NCBI RefSeq assembly: GCF_004916975.1
Contig: NZ_STGQ01000003.1
Coordinates: 700,501-764,500, forward strand
Source of the DNA: Paenibacillus dokdonensis
GTDB taxonomy: Bacteria > Bacillota > Bacilli > Paenibacillales > Paenibacillaceae
Length of the DNA stretch: 64,000 nt
Direction: 5' to 3'
Part shown: piece after piece, positions 17,318-27,200 of the stretch
Layout of the letters: each line of letters starts with the position of its first letter
Numbering within the stretch: position 1 is the first letter of the stretch
The notes under the pieces: generated by a model
What the model was told of the DNA's origin: nothing
The model's input: only the letters and a program-made list of their open reading frames with translations
Database searches by the model: none
Made by a program: the position numbers and the translations under genes

Positions 17318-18121
17318 ATGCGATCGAAAGTTATCAAACCTATTGGACTGCTAAATGTAAATAAAGAAGCTCCAAAATTTTCAGTATCCCTTCACTCCCC
17401 CTCCGCCGATCTAGCTCATTTTATCGAACATTACTGGGTCGTCCGCTGGGATCTTCGCGAGCAAGAACCGCATCTTCAGGAAAACCTGCCTCATCCCTCT
17501 GTTCATCTTGTGTTTGAAAAAGACAACTCCCGAGTTGTAGGAGTCATAAAAGGGAGATTTTCCATTCTCCTTCAGGAGCAAGGTGCTGTCTTCGGCGTTA
17601 AATTCAAGCCCGGAGCCTATTATCCTTTTCTGAAAAGTCCCGTTTCAGCAATAACGAACCGTACGGTACCCTTTGCGGAAGTCTTCGGAATGAGCAGTCA
17701 AGCGCTGGAGTACAAGCTTTTTGCTCAGGAAACGCCGGAACAGATGATTCCTCATGCTGAACTTTTTATTCGGGAATGGCTGCCTGAGCTGAATATCCAT
17801 GTCGATTTTATCAATTCGATCATCCAATGTGTCATCTCCGACAGAAGCATCGTCAAAGTTGAGGATATTGTAAACCGCTTTTCCATTCCAATGAGACAGC
17901 TTCAACTGTTATTCCGCCAGTATGTGGGGATCAGTCCCAAATGGATCATTCAACGCTATCGGCTTCATGAAGCGGTAGAAAAAATGACCAACCGGGATGT
18001 TCCCGATTGGTCAAAACTTGCTTTGGATCTTGGCTATTACGATCAAGCCCATTTCATTAAAGATTTCAAATCCATTATTGGAAAATCTCCGGAAGAATAC
18101 ATCAAGCTGCTGGGTGAATAA
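17318..18121 (+). CDS. AraC-family transcriptional regulator
   Basis: This is a 267-residue protein. I choose ATG at 17318 because CAGGAGAT lies 7 bases upstream; the frame is open back to 17141 without a ribosome site. The N-terminal part (residues 15-150) resembles the DUF6597-type sensor domain of AraC-like regulators, with LAHFIEHYWVVRWDLR and FGVKFKPGAYYPFL. The C-terminal 90 residues carry two helix-turn-helix units, ending in the AraC signature WSKLALDLGYYDQAHFIKDF. It should bind DNA in the cytoplasm. It diverges from the serine hydrolase gene and is followed by a convergent broken VOC gene. Confidence 0.88.
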   Translation: MRSKVIKPIGLLNVNKEAPKFSVSLHSPSADLAHFIEHYWVVRWDLREQEPHLQENLPHPSVHLVFEKDNSRVVGVIKGRFSILLQEQGAVFGVKFKPGAYYPFLKSPVSAITNRTVPFAEVFGMSSQALEYKLFAQETPEQMIPHAELFIREWLPELNIHVDFINSIIQCVISDRSIVKVEDIVNRFSIPMRQLQLLFRQYVGISPKWIIQRYRLHEAVEKMTNRDVPDWSKLALDLGYYDQAHFIKDFKSIIGKSPEEYIKLLGE

Positions 18122-18137
18122 ATCCTGGTTAGTTCCA

Positions 18138-18522
18138 TTAAAGCGGATGTTTGTATAACTCTATCACATTGCCGTCGGGATCCCGTAAATGGACAACTCT
18201 CGCATTCCATGCCTTTCGATCATGCGGCTCGTTAAGGAATAATGCCTCTTTACTCTTCAAACTGGCGTAAAACTCATCGACTTGATCGACCTCAAAGCTG
18301 AGTAAAAACTTCGATTGCGACTCCACGTCGGCCGGAAGATTTTTCTCACCAATCACTTCCGATATTTGATGACGGGAAAAGATTTCGATTTGGGTTTCGC
18401 CGGTATGAAATGAAGCGAACTGCATCTCCTCAGCGTAAAATCTCAAACTCCATCACGTCTCTGTAGAACGCCACGCTCTTATGAATATCGCCCGTTATCA
18501 ATCTAATTTGCGACAGCTTCAT
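18138..18522 (-). pseudogene. VOC (glyoxalase-fold) protein gene with frameshift
   Basis: The gene starts at ATG 18522 with a GAGAGG ribosome site and encodes MKLSQIRLITGDIHKSVAFY, the usual opening of a VOC metalloprotein. After EFEILR it meets TGA. The rest of the domain continues in another frame from about 18446 (FASFHTGETQIEIF to HLRDPDGNVIELYKHPL). One extra base (or two missing) near 18440 explains the break. The total would be about 128 residues, normal for the family. It is either a pseudogene or a sequencing error. The product would bind a metal and act on a small molecule such as an antibiotic or glyoxal adduct. Confidence 0.85.
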
Positions 18523-18732
18523 TATTTCACAGCCTCTCACTTCAGATTGAGGAATAAACCGATATTACAAGGTTATCCTCTGCCCAATGTAACAAAATCA
18601 CGAAAGACCGTATTGTAAAAACACGAAAACTTCCCGCGAACCCATCCCATTATAACATTCTCTCAATAGAGGCCCCTGGCTAACCTTCGACAAAGGCTTC
18701 ATTTTCATACATCAGAAGAAGATCCCACAACG

Positions 18733-18855
18733 GTCAACAGCAACGTTTACATTCGGGTACGGCATATAAGTAAAAATTCCAGTCTAGGCATCCGTAACCG
18801 TAACATTTCCATGTCTTGGTTGATCAACAATACTGTATGTCAACGGCGCCTTTTT
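18733..18855 (-). pseudogene. Remnant of a cadherin/VCBS-like surface repeat
   Basis: The minus strand reads APLTYSIVDQPRHGNVTVTD, then an in-frame TAG, then TGIFTYMPYPNVNVAVD. This is the core pattern of Ig-like/VCBS (cadherin-type) tandem domains in large surface proteins of Paenibacillus. There is no start, no flanking domain, and a frame change upstream. It is a fossil piece of a vanished surface-protein gene in an otherwise gene-free stretch (18523-19208). Confidence 0.65.
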
Positions 18856-18900
18856 CGGTCACTTGAACCGTATAAAACAATCAATCAACCAACCTAAAAG

Positions 18901-18957
18901 TCAATGGAGGTTCAACAACCTCTTTCCCTGCCCAATCACCCCACAAATCGGATCCCG
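18901..18957 (-). pseudogene. 3'-end fragment of an amino-sugar kinase gene
   Basis: Eighteen codons plus stop read RDPICGVIGQGKRLLNLH, closely matching the last codons of the intact kinase at 3114-4148 (REPIYGVIGQGRRLLDLC). The similarity extends about ten bases past the stop. Nothing upstream is left of the gene. It is a fragment of a duplicate or of a close paralogue. Confidence 0.8.
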
Positions 18958-19208
18958 CTAATGCGATCATCATAGCTGGTTCGCTTATAGAATACCTATC
19001 TGAAATAACAATACCCTCCGAAACGTATTCCGGAAGGCAGCACCTTTTAATAGATAGGCAGGTTCAACTCGGTTTTAAATAAAGACTTACTGGATGTCGA
19101 ATCGTATCGTTAATACGAAGGAAAGCCAGCCTTTCCCTATGGCGGTTAGGGCAGCGCAACGGAAATGATCATATCTGACCTTCCGAATTTTAGGCTATTA
19201 CCTTGGCT

Positions 19209-19799
19209 TTATGCTTCTGGCAAATCTAGCAGCCCTTCGAATATGTTCTTCTTAATCGTCTCAACATCACTGACGGAGGTGAGCGGAATGCTCTTACCAA
19301 TGGCTTGCTGAAGTCCCCAGTATTTTTTGAAGGACTTATCCCTCGTCTTGCTCCTCCAAATCCCATCATCATATGTAATCTCAAAATGATTCTCCAACCG
19401 ATAGGGATCTTGAAAAAGCCAATGATCCGAGACGGCGGGTACCCGCTCCCACAGGGACAGATCATATTGAAACCGTGACAGCGCAATCTCCGGGTATCCG
19501 TCTTGTCCTTCTAAATCGATCTCAACCACAAATACAGACCCTTCCTTTAGATCGGACACGTGATCATTCCCGACTGAAGCTCCGTCCATTTGATAGATTT
19601 TAATAAAATCACTAAGCAGCCATGCTTCCTCATAGCTGTCGGACTTCCATCTCAGAAATTTGGGTCCAAGCGGAACAAACCCCAGCTCTTTGCCGACCAT
19701 ATCCATTTCACCCATGAGCAATGTCAAATTTTTATACGTTGTGCGGAGCACTTCGACAGCGCGGCTGATATTTTCCCCGCGTTCATTTATTGTAGACAT
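19209..19799 (-). CDS. Hypothetical protein, 196 aa
   Basis: I do not recognise this protein. ATG at 19799 is preferred over the upstream start at 19865 because CAGGAGGAT lies 6 bases before it. The product has no signal peptide or membrane segment. It begins with a helical region (ENISRAVEVLRTTYKNLTLL). Then come PLGPKFLRWKSDSYEEAWLL and an acidic beta-rich middle with VFVVEIDLEGQDGYPEIALS. It sits downstream of the broken McrBC-like pair and the IS3 remnant, all on the minus strand, so it might once have been an accessory gene of that system. It could equally be unrelated. Confidence 0.75.
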   Translation of the reverse strand: MSTINERGENISRAVEVLRTTYKNLTLLMGEMDMVGKELGFVPLGPKFLRWKSDSYEEAWLLSDFIKIYQMDGASVGNDHVSDLKEGSVFVVEIDLEGQDGYPEIALSRFQYDLSLWERVPAVSDHWLFQDPYRLENHFEITYDDGIWRSKTRDKSFKKYWGLQQAIGKSIPLTSVSDVETIKKNIFEGLLDLPEA

Positions 19800-19892
19800 A
19801 GTTATCCTCCTGAATCGCCATGTTTGTCGGCCAATGGATTTGTAGTTTCGCTCCTGATTTTTCATTAAATATGTTGGATTGTCAACAGTAAA

Positions 19893-20034
19893 TCAGACAA
19901 CTTTTTTAAGGGCTTCTTGGCGATACTGAACAGGAGTCATATAACCTAATGTCCCATGAATACGATGCTTGTTGAACCAATTAACGTAATCGTATAATTC
20001 CAGTTCCAGATGACGAAGACTTTGGAAGTTCATC
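19893..20034 (-). mobile_element. IS3-family transposase remnant (OrfB 3' end)
   Basis: The minus strand encodes the last 46 or so residues of an IS3-group integrase-type transposase: LYDYVNWFNKHRIHGTLGYM and TPVQYRQEALKKVV, then TGA at 19895. The catalytic DDE core and left end are missing. It is joined directly to the 3' end of the DUF2357 gene at about 20034, so the insertion sequence entered that gene and was then mostly deleted. Confidence 0.85.
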
Positions 20035-22128
20035 CTTCCAGTCTAGGACGCGTCCATACCAATGGATTCCGGTTTCCCCTGCCTTAGCAAACCTCCCCTT
20101 GGATTGGTATAGCGCAATATACTCGATCTGGGTCAATATTTTATGATCCGATATATTCTCGAGCGGGATATGGTAGAAACCTTGCCGAAGCGTTACTTCA
20201 AGCTGAGCTACTTCCCTAAGCGAACCTACCAACACATTTTTGCCGGACATTTGGTTCTGGAAGTAAGCTTTCGTCCCTCGTGGTCTGGTCGAGCGCTCGT
20301 ACGCTTTTTCCGGACTATCCATAATAATCTCATCCAAAAAAGCTTCCATAAGCTCGGTCGAGCCCGGCAGAAATGGAAAAGCCCCCACATTCACAAGCTC
20401 AATGCTTTTATAAAAACGATGCTCTCTGAACTTCTCCTCGTCGTGATAAGGGAACAGAACATAAGCCCCGAACATGCTTCGCTCTAGCTCTTGGTCCTGT
20501 CCATCCTCGTAAACAATTGCATCCCGGTACCGGTGCATCGTATTGATATCATCTTCCTCCGGACCTGGCTGCTTGTACTTGGCATTATAAGGAGTTCCTT
20601 CGTATGTGGGATTGATTCGGTATTTGGCATCAAAAATATATTTATACTCCACCGCCGATTCATTCTTTTTCAAAGTGAGCACATTATCCGGCTTCTGCCC
20701 GAGCGTCGCACTGCGATCGCCTCTAGGTAACGAGTTATAGTACAGCGTAAAAACTTCCCCATTACTTGGGTTGCGGTATACCATTCGCGCCTTCTGCGAT
20801 TTATCCAGCGTCACGAATACACCCGTCCGATTCACCCTGATGATATCTTGTTTAATTAGTTCATATTTGCGGCTAAGCAAGTCATGGATCTTCAAGAAAC
20901 ACCAATACTCATATAGCTGCGCCAAATCCTTCATGGATAGACGGAACAAATCGCTTTGGATCGATAATCCCTTCATCAGCATCAAATAGTTACGATACAC
21001 TTCCCGGTATCCCGGCGCCATTTGCAAGACTATGGATACGGACAGTTGCTTCATCTCGCCTACATTCAGAAAATCCAATCGCAGCAGCCGCTGCAGCTGT
21101 GTTTGCATAAAGTTCAACCGCTTCAGGAGAAGCGGGTCTTGCAAGCGATTTTTATCCAATAGCTTGGCTTTCAGCTGATTGAGCTTCGTAGACACACGCT
21201 GCAACACCCACCGTACAAAACGATTTTCCAGCGTATCATACTGAATGCGCTGCTTCGTTTCTAAAGCGTGGCTAGGCGATAACGTTTGCCCATTCGCATG
21301 AATGAATCCAACCTTCTCGTCTGGAGCAAGCAAATGAGGTCTTTTCGTTAAGTAGGCCATATTTTCTTTCCCTGTCTTCTTAACACGCGCTGCCTCGACG
21401 ACTCTCATTTCCTTTTCTAGCTTGTAATGGGGAGAGGACTTGATCCTCTCTACGGCCTGAACGAGCTGGTCGAACACATGCTGTAAAATTGTAAAAAACT
21501 CCGTAAGACTCTGATTCCGTGTTTCCTTCAGGCCTGTTAAATGATAGGTTTTACGCAAAAAATCAAAAGACAAATTATAGATTTGCTGATTCACATCATT
21601 CAAAATCATCTGGTAATCTTGTTTGTAATCCATTTTGGATGGAAAAATCTCGAGCTGAAGCTGAAAAATAACATAGCCGTTCAATCTCAGCTCCAGATCG
21701 GTAAGTCCCACCTCATTCTGAAAATTCAATATACCGGATAAAATGGCCTGACCCAGTGGTTTAATAGATCCACGAAGATTAATATTTTCATGATGAAACG
21801 TGATTGGTAATGGCTGCTTTTTCTCGATGACAAGCTCATAAGACTGCGTCTCAAAAAACAAAGGATAGCTCTTCTCGCCTGTCTGCCATGGAATCAGCTC
21901 ACCTAATTCAGGTGAAAACAAGGAGACCTTTTCAATAACGCATTCATCGGAAAGCGATGGGATGTGTAGACTTGTATCGATCCAATCCCCCTCATTCGTC
22001 CGATGAAGCTGCATCGATTCAACCGTTGGGTGGTATGGCTTTCCCTGGATATAGAGGTTGAACAGGTTCGTTTCTACGCGCAATAGCTCCACGCTCTGAT
22101 TAGGAGAGCCAGTATGAGGTAAATCCAT
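19981..22128 (-). CDS. DUF2357/McrC-like nuclease subunit, 3' end replaced by IS3 sequence
   Basis: This 715-residue protein combines a DUF2357 N-terminal region (residues about 50-420) with a PD-(D/E)XK-type nuclease segment: EYKYIFDAKYRINPTYEG (residues about 505-522) followed by INTMHRYRDAIVYE. It corresponds to the nuclease partner of McrB-type AAA+ proteins in type IV-like restriction. Its start overlaps the 3' end of the AAA gene by 29 bases, as expected of coupled subunits. The last 18 codons, from about KDELPKS on, are IS3 transposase DNA read in the wrong frame, so the original C-terminus is lost. With its AAA partner also truncated, the system is probably dead. Confidence 0.85.
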   Translation of the reverse strand: MDLPHTGSPNQSVELLRVETNLFNLYIQGKPYHPTVESMQLHRTNEGDWIDTSLHIPSLSDECVIEKVSLFSPELGELIPWQTGEKSYPLFFETQSYELVIEKKQPLPITFHHENINLRGSIKPLGQAILSGILNFQNEVGLTDLELRLNGYVIFQLQLEIFPSKMDYKQDYQMILNDVNQQIYNLSFDFLRKTYHLTGLKETRNQSLTEFFTILQHVFDQLVQAVERIKSSPHYKLEKEMRVVEAARVKKTGKENMAYLTKRPHLLAPDEKVGFIHANGQTLSPSHALETKQRIQYDTLENRFVRWVLQRVSTKLNQLKAKLLDKNRLQDPLLLKRLNFMQTQLQRLLRLDFLNVGEMKQLSVSIVLQMAPGYREVYRNYLMLMKGLSIQSDLFRLSMKDLAQLYEYWCFLKIHDLLSRKYELIKQDIIRVNRTGVFVTLDKSQKARMVYRNPSNGEVFTLYYNSLPRGDRSATLGQKPDNVLTLKKNESAVEYKYIFDAKYRINPTYEGTPYNAKYKQPGPEEDDINTMHRYRDAIVYEDGQDQELERSMFGAYVLFPYHDEEKFREHRFYKSIELVNVGAFPFLPGSTELMEAFLDEIIMDSPEKAYERSTRPRGTKAYFQNQMSGKNVLVGSLREVAQLEVTLRQGFYHIPLENISDHKILTQIEYIALYQSKGRFAKAGETGIHWYGRVLDWKDELPKSSSSGTGIIRLR

Positions 22129-22752
22129 CTTCCTCTAACCTCCGCAGCATAAAGGCTATTTTACGAGCGCTTTGTGGATGTTTCGCCTTAGCTTCTTCCT
22201 GGTTATCGTTCCATTTGGCATACAGCTCCGACGCGTCCTCCAGCAGCTCCGCAACCGGTAACGTTCTGCCTAATGCGCCTTGCATCAATTGCAAAAGAAC
22301 CCGCTTCACGGACATACTACTGCCTTGCACACGAGGAAGGATTTTCTGAAGCAACTGCAAATCAAACGCCTCGTCGTCCGTAAGCAACTCGAAGCGCTTG
22401 TTATATACCATATAAAAACAGATCGAATCTCTAATCCGAAAACCGACGTGGGAATGAACCTCCTCAAGAATATGATTGATTCTCACCAATTTCTCCGTTG
22501 CCGAATGAACCAAATCGGTGTATTCCTGATACACGTCCACCAACTGCAAATAGTCACTTCGTAAAAAGTGGTTATGTACTGGCAGTGTGGTTACCTTTTC
22601 GGAGCTCGTAAGACTAGGATATTGCTGCAAATCAATATAGTTAAACTCAATCGTGTTGGCTCGATCCAGCACCTTTTTGCTAAAAGGATGGGTCGTCTCG
22701 TCCATATTCACTGTTCCAATGAGGTACACGTTATCTGGCAAGTACAAATCTC
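22100..22752 (-). pseudogene. McrB-like AAA+ protein, C-terminal fragment
   Basis: The frame opens abruptly at about 22752 in LYLPDNVYLIGTVNMDETTH, the sensor-1 region of McrB-like AAA+ NTPases. It continues through the arginine-finger region SKKVLDRANTIEF to a normal C-terminus. The whole upstream half, with Walker A and B, is absent because SLH-gene DNA abuts here. About 216 residues remain. There is no ribosome site for the first possible start. It precedes and overlaps the DUF2357 nuclease gene. Confidence 0.85.
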
Positions 22753-23984
22753 CAAGCGTCCCGGACGAAAAGCACCGGACAGATCCTGGGACCCGGTGAA
22801 CGGAGCGGGAGCGATCCTTCGGATTTGCTAGGGTACAAGGACGGCGAAAGTATCGCTGAAAACGCGATCAATCTGGCAGGAAGCGGAGCGGCTTTTCCAA
22901 GCTTACCTGCGCATTCCCGGGAACTGCAGGCTTCAACCGTCGTCGGTTTAGCGATTTCAAGCTGAACCGTAAGATCTTGCAGCGTCGCTGAGTCTCCAAT
23001 CGATCCGATCAGTGACGGAATGTCGAGCTGCTGGAGAGGTAATCGATAGGTGGCGTCCTTGGTCCGGACTTCCACGATGGCTTGCTGTTGTGCCAGGTAA
23101 GCACGGTGCGGCTCGTCGAGAATGCTGCTGCCCGAGGTGAATTCACCCTTATCGTCCCTCCGGTAAACTTTACGGTGAGGGGGATCTATGGCACCACGGA
23201 GAAGGAAGTAACCAAGTTCGACAACTACGTGGAGAGAATGATCGCACTTCCGGATGGCACGGATTCCAGTCAAGCTACGACGGCCGTCGTTATAGAGCCG
23301 GATGGTACTGTCCGTCATGTACCTACTCGGATTGTGACGCTTCATGGCAAGGCCTACGCCAAAGTATTCAGTCTATCGAACAGCACCTATGCCGTCATTC
23401 GGCATCCGATCACCTTCAATGACGTAATAGCGCAATGGGCCAAGGATGCTGTGGACGACTTGGGCTCGCGCATGGTGGTGAGCGGTGACGTCAATTCCCT
23501 GTTCCATCCTGATCACGACATCACCCGCGCAGAGTTTGCAGCGATACTCGTTCAGGGCTTGGGGCTGAAGGCGGACAACGCCGCGGAATCTCTTTTCCCG
23601 GATGTGAAGCCGGATGCATGGTATAGCGGAGCTGTGCCTACAGCTCATACTTATCATCTGATCAACGGCTTCGGGGACGGAACCTTCCGCCCTGCCGACA
23701 ACATTACGCGGGAGCAGGCGATGGCGATCATCGCGAACGCGATGAATCTGACCGGGTTGAAGGATCAGCTTCTTTCTTCTCAAGCGGAGGATGAACTGCT
23801 CAAGTCTTTCGTGGATGAGAATAACATAAGTGTCTGGGCAAGAGACGGCATTGCCGCTGCCATACAAGCAGGAATCGTCTCCGGCCGCGGTGGCAAGGAG
23901 CTTGCTCCGAAAGCGTTCATTACACGAGCAGAAGCCGCCGTGATGGTACAGAAACTGCTTCGAGAATCCCAGCTAATTGAATAA
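22753..23984 (+). pseudogene. Truncated SLH-protein gene with an internal inversion
   Basis: From about 23090 the plus strand encodes the C-terminal part of an SLH surface protein: TVRLVENAAARGEFTLIV, a beta domain, then three SLH units such as ITRAEFAAILVQGLGL and GFGDGTFRPADNITREQAM. The segment that should precede it lies reversed at about 22940-23085: on the minus strand it reads ATYRLPLQQLDIPSLIGSIG and LQDLTVQLEIAKP. Farther left (22753-22935) the plus strand is open for about 60 codons (SDLLGYKDGESIAENAINLA). There is no start codon with a ribosome site, no signal peptide and no N-terminal repeats. It is a paralogue of the gene at 24243. Confidence 0.85.
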
Positions 23985-24099
23985 AGCGAGTTGAACTTAG
24001 GCTCGTCTGAAAGGCATTGCAATCCCTTCCAGAGCTGCGACTTCATACTTGAAAATCCTTGTGTATTAAGGGCTCGGGTTAATGCAAAATGCTCATATA

Positions 24100-24154
24100 A
24101 AAAAGTACCCATAGCTCGGACACCTATCTTTATAAGTGTCAGTCTATGGGTACC
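24100..24154 (-). terminator. Terminator of Ig/SLH protein gene
   Basis: Arms GTACCCATAG and CTATGGGTAC (10 bp) enclose a second small stem, GACAC/GTGTC. On the minus strand TTTTTT follows. It sits about 90 bases after the stop of the surface-protein gene. Confidence 0.85.
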
Positions 24155-24242
24155 TGTTTAATTAGGGTCATCCTCTTTCAATTCTATTCATCGCATGACT
24201 TCCTGCCTCACGCTTCAGACAGACCACTCAAGCACCACGTAA

Positions 24243-27200
24243 TCAGATTAAACCGGACTTTTGCAATAACCTCTCGATCATCGTCGCAACCTCGGCTCGG
24301 GTAACGGGTGCCTTTGGAGCTAGCATCGTGTCGGTTCTTCCCGATATCAGCCCTGCCTGAATACTGATAGCAATGCTGATTTGGGCCCATGGGGAAGCAT
24401 CGACCGCATCCGTGTAGGAACGCAATACTTCTTCCGTTGAGTTTGTGGTCATTTGGGGCTTGAGACCTGATGTCTCCATCGCTTTAGCAAGCATGACCAT
24501 CGCCTGCTCTCGTGTGATGTTGTCGGTCGGATGGAAAGTCCGATCTTCATAACCGTTAATCAGGTGATAAGCATAGGCGGTTTGAACCGCTCTGTTATAC
24601 CAATCCCCCTCTTTCACGTCCGTAAATGCGCTTGATGCATGTTCCGGATGGAGTCCCAGTCCCCGGGTGAGAATCGCCGCAAATTCCGCTCGCGTAATAT
24701 TCCGGTCAGGATCGAAGTTTCCTTCTCCCGTACCATCGATGACCATCCGCGCACCCATATGATCGATAGCGTTTTGCGCCCAATGATTCACGGTGTCTCG
24801 AAATACGACCGGATGCCATACCACCGCATAAGTACCACTGGTCAGGCTGTTCATGACAGCGTAGGAGTTGCCCTCATTGGCTATGACTTTGGTCGGCACA
24901 TGCCGAACCGAACCGTCGGGGTCGATGATTACGCCGGTCAGTATCTTACCTTGGACCGCTGCGCTGTCAGGAATGGCGATAGAATGTTTCACATAAGTAG
25001 CGAAGCGCGATATTTCATGAACGGTACCGGCATACACTGCTTGAATCTTAAAGCTCATTGGCGAAGAGACAAGTATTAAAGATTCCTTGGCTGCCGCGTC
25101 CTGCACTTTTCGCATCAGATCCGCAGTCGGAGTGGCCAACTTGATTTGGATCTTCATGTCTTGCAGAACAGAAGACTTGCCAATCTGGGTAGCAATGGAA
25201 TCCAGGTCAAGCTGTTCTGCCAATAACCCGTAGGCTGCTTTATTGGTTTGTATGTCAAGAATGGTCCGCTTACCTTTCATAATTTGAAGCATTGAACCAT
25301 TCAACTCGGTGATCACCACATCAGAGTTTGAATTTACGTGGACCTGAACTCGTGCGTTATTCCCTTCTGCTGCAAGTCTCGCCTCCAATTTTTTTGGATC
25401 TAAGACCACCGTGGTCACCGTTTGACCGTTTACGGTGGATGTCGTCGCCGTTCCAATTTTTTCGGCCTTGCCATTTATCAAAACTTCAAAACCCTTGTTG
25501 GTAGAACCAGGATCGTTCGGGGTAGGAATGCTTGGCGCAGGACTGCTAGTGCCAGGGACTGTGCTGCCGCCCGGATCGCTCGTCGATGCTTCCCTTGGTG
25601 TGACCGCGTTGGAAACAACGGAAGGTTCACCAACTCCAATATCGTTCACGGCCTTCACGGTAAAGGTATAGCTTGTTCCATTGCTTAGTCCCTTGATCGT
25701 TATCGGATTCGTCGTTCCTGTCTGGACCAAGCCGCCCGGAGATGCCTTAACTTCATAGCTTGTAATAACGCTGCCGCCATTGTCGGCGGGGGCTCGGAAA
25801 ACAATCGTCGCTTCTCCATCCCCTGCGACGGCGGACACTTGTGTTGGCGCTCCCGGAACCGTTTGTACCGTCAGCGTCGCGCCGTTTGATACCGCGTTAG
25901 GCACTGCCGCCCCGCCGACGATAACCCGATACATATATCCGTTCATTCCCGCCGTTGCCTCGGTAATCGTCAATGTTGAGGTTGTCGCTCCGCTGTACGG
26001 CGCGCCATTAGAGATATTCGTAAATCCTGCGCCTTGATCCACCTGCCATTGATAGCCAGTTGCATTGCTTGCCGTGACGGAGAATGTTGTGTCTCCTCCG
26101 GCTGCAATGGTGCTGTTGCTCGGCTGGCCGGTAATCGAAGGCGGAGTATTCACCGTCAGCGTCGCGCCGTTTGATACCGCGTTAGGCACTGCCGCCCCGC
26201 CGACGATAACCCGATACATATATCCGTTCATTCCCGCCGTTGCCTCGGTAATCGTCAATGTTGAGGTTGTCGCTCCGCTGTACGGCGCGCCATTAGAGAT
26301 ATTCGTAAATCCTGCGCCTTGATCCACCTGCCATTGATAGCCAGTTGCATTGCTTGCCGTGACGGAGAATGTTGTGTCTCCTCCGGCTGCAATGGTGCTG
26401 TTGCTCGGCTGGCCGGTAATCGAAGGCGGAGTATTCACCGTCAGCGCCGCGCCGTTTGATACCGCGTTAGGCACTGCCGCCCCACTGGCAATGACCCGAT
26501 ATATGTAGCCGTTCATGTCTGCCGTGGCTCCGGTAATCGTCAATGTTGAGGTTGTCGCTCCGCTGTACGGCGCGCCATTAGAGATATTCGTAAATCCTGC
26601 GCCTTGATCCACCTGCCATTGATAGCCAGTTGCATTGCTTGCCGTGACGGAGAATGTTGTGTCTCCTCCGGCTGCAATGGTGCTGTTGCTCGGCTGGCCG
26701 GTAATCGAAGGCGGAGTATTCACCGTCAGCGCCGCGCCGTTTGATACCGCGTTAGGCACTGCCGCCCCACTGGCAATGACCCGATATATGTAGCCGTTCA
26801 TGTCTGCCGTGGCTCCGGTAATCGTCAATGTTGAGGTTGTCGCTCCGCTGTACGGCGCGCCATTAGAGATATTCGTAAACCCTGCTCCTTGATCCACCTG
26901 CCATTGATAGCCGGTCGCATTGCTTGCCGTGACGGAGAATGTTGTGCTTCCTCCGGCTGCAATGGTGCTGTTGCTCGGTTGGCCGGTAATTGAAGGCGGA
27001 GTATTCACCGTAAGCGTCGCGCCGTTCGATACTGCGTTAGGCACTGCCGCCCCACTGGCAATGACCCGATATATGTAGCCGTTCATGTCCGCCGTGGCTC
27101 CGGTAATCGTCAATGTTGAGGTCGTCGCTCCGCTGTATGGCGCGCCATTAGAGATATTCGTAAACCCTGCTCCTTGATCCACCTGCCATTGATAGCCGGT

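Noticed and set aside
1..22752. Idea that the McrB N-terminal part at 1-1052 and the C-terminal fragment at 22100-22752 are halves of one split gene
   Set aside because: The left gene is still running when it leaves the window, is much more AT-rich, and has a different partner. The right fragment is coupled to its own DUF2357 nuclease.
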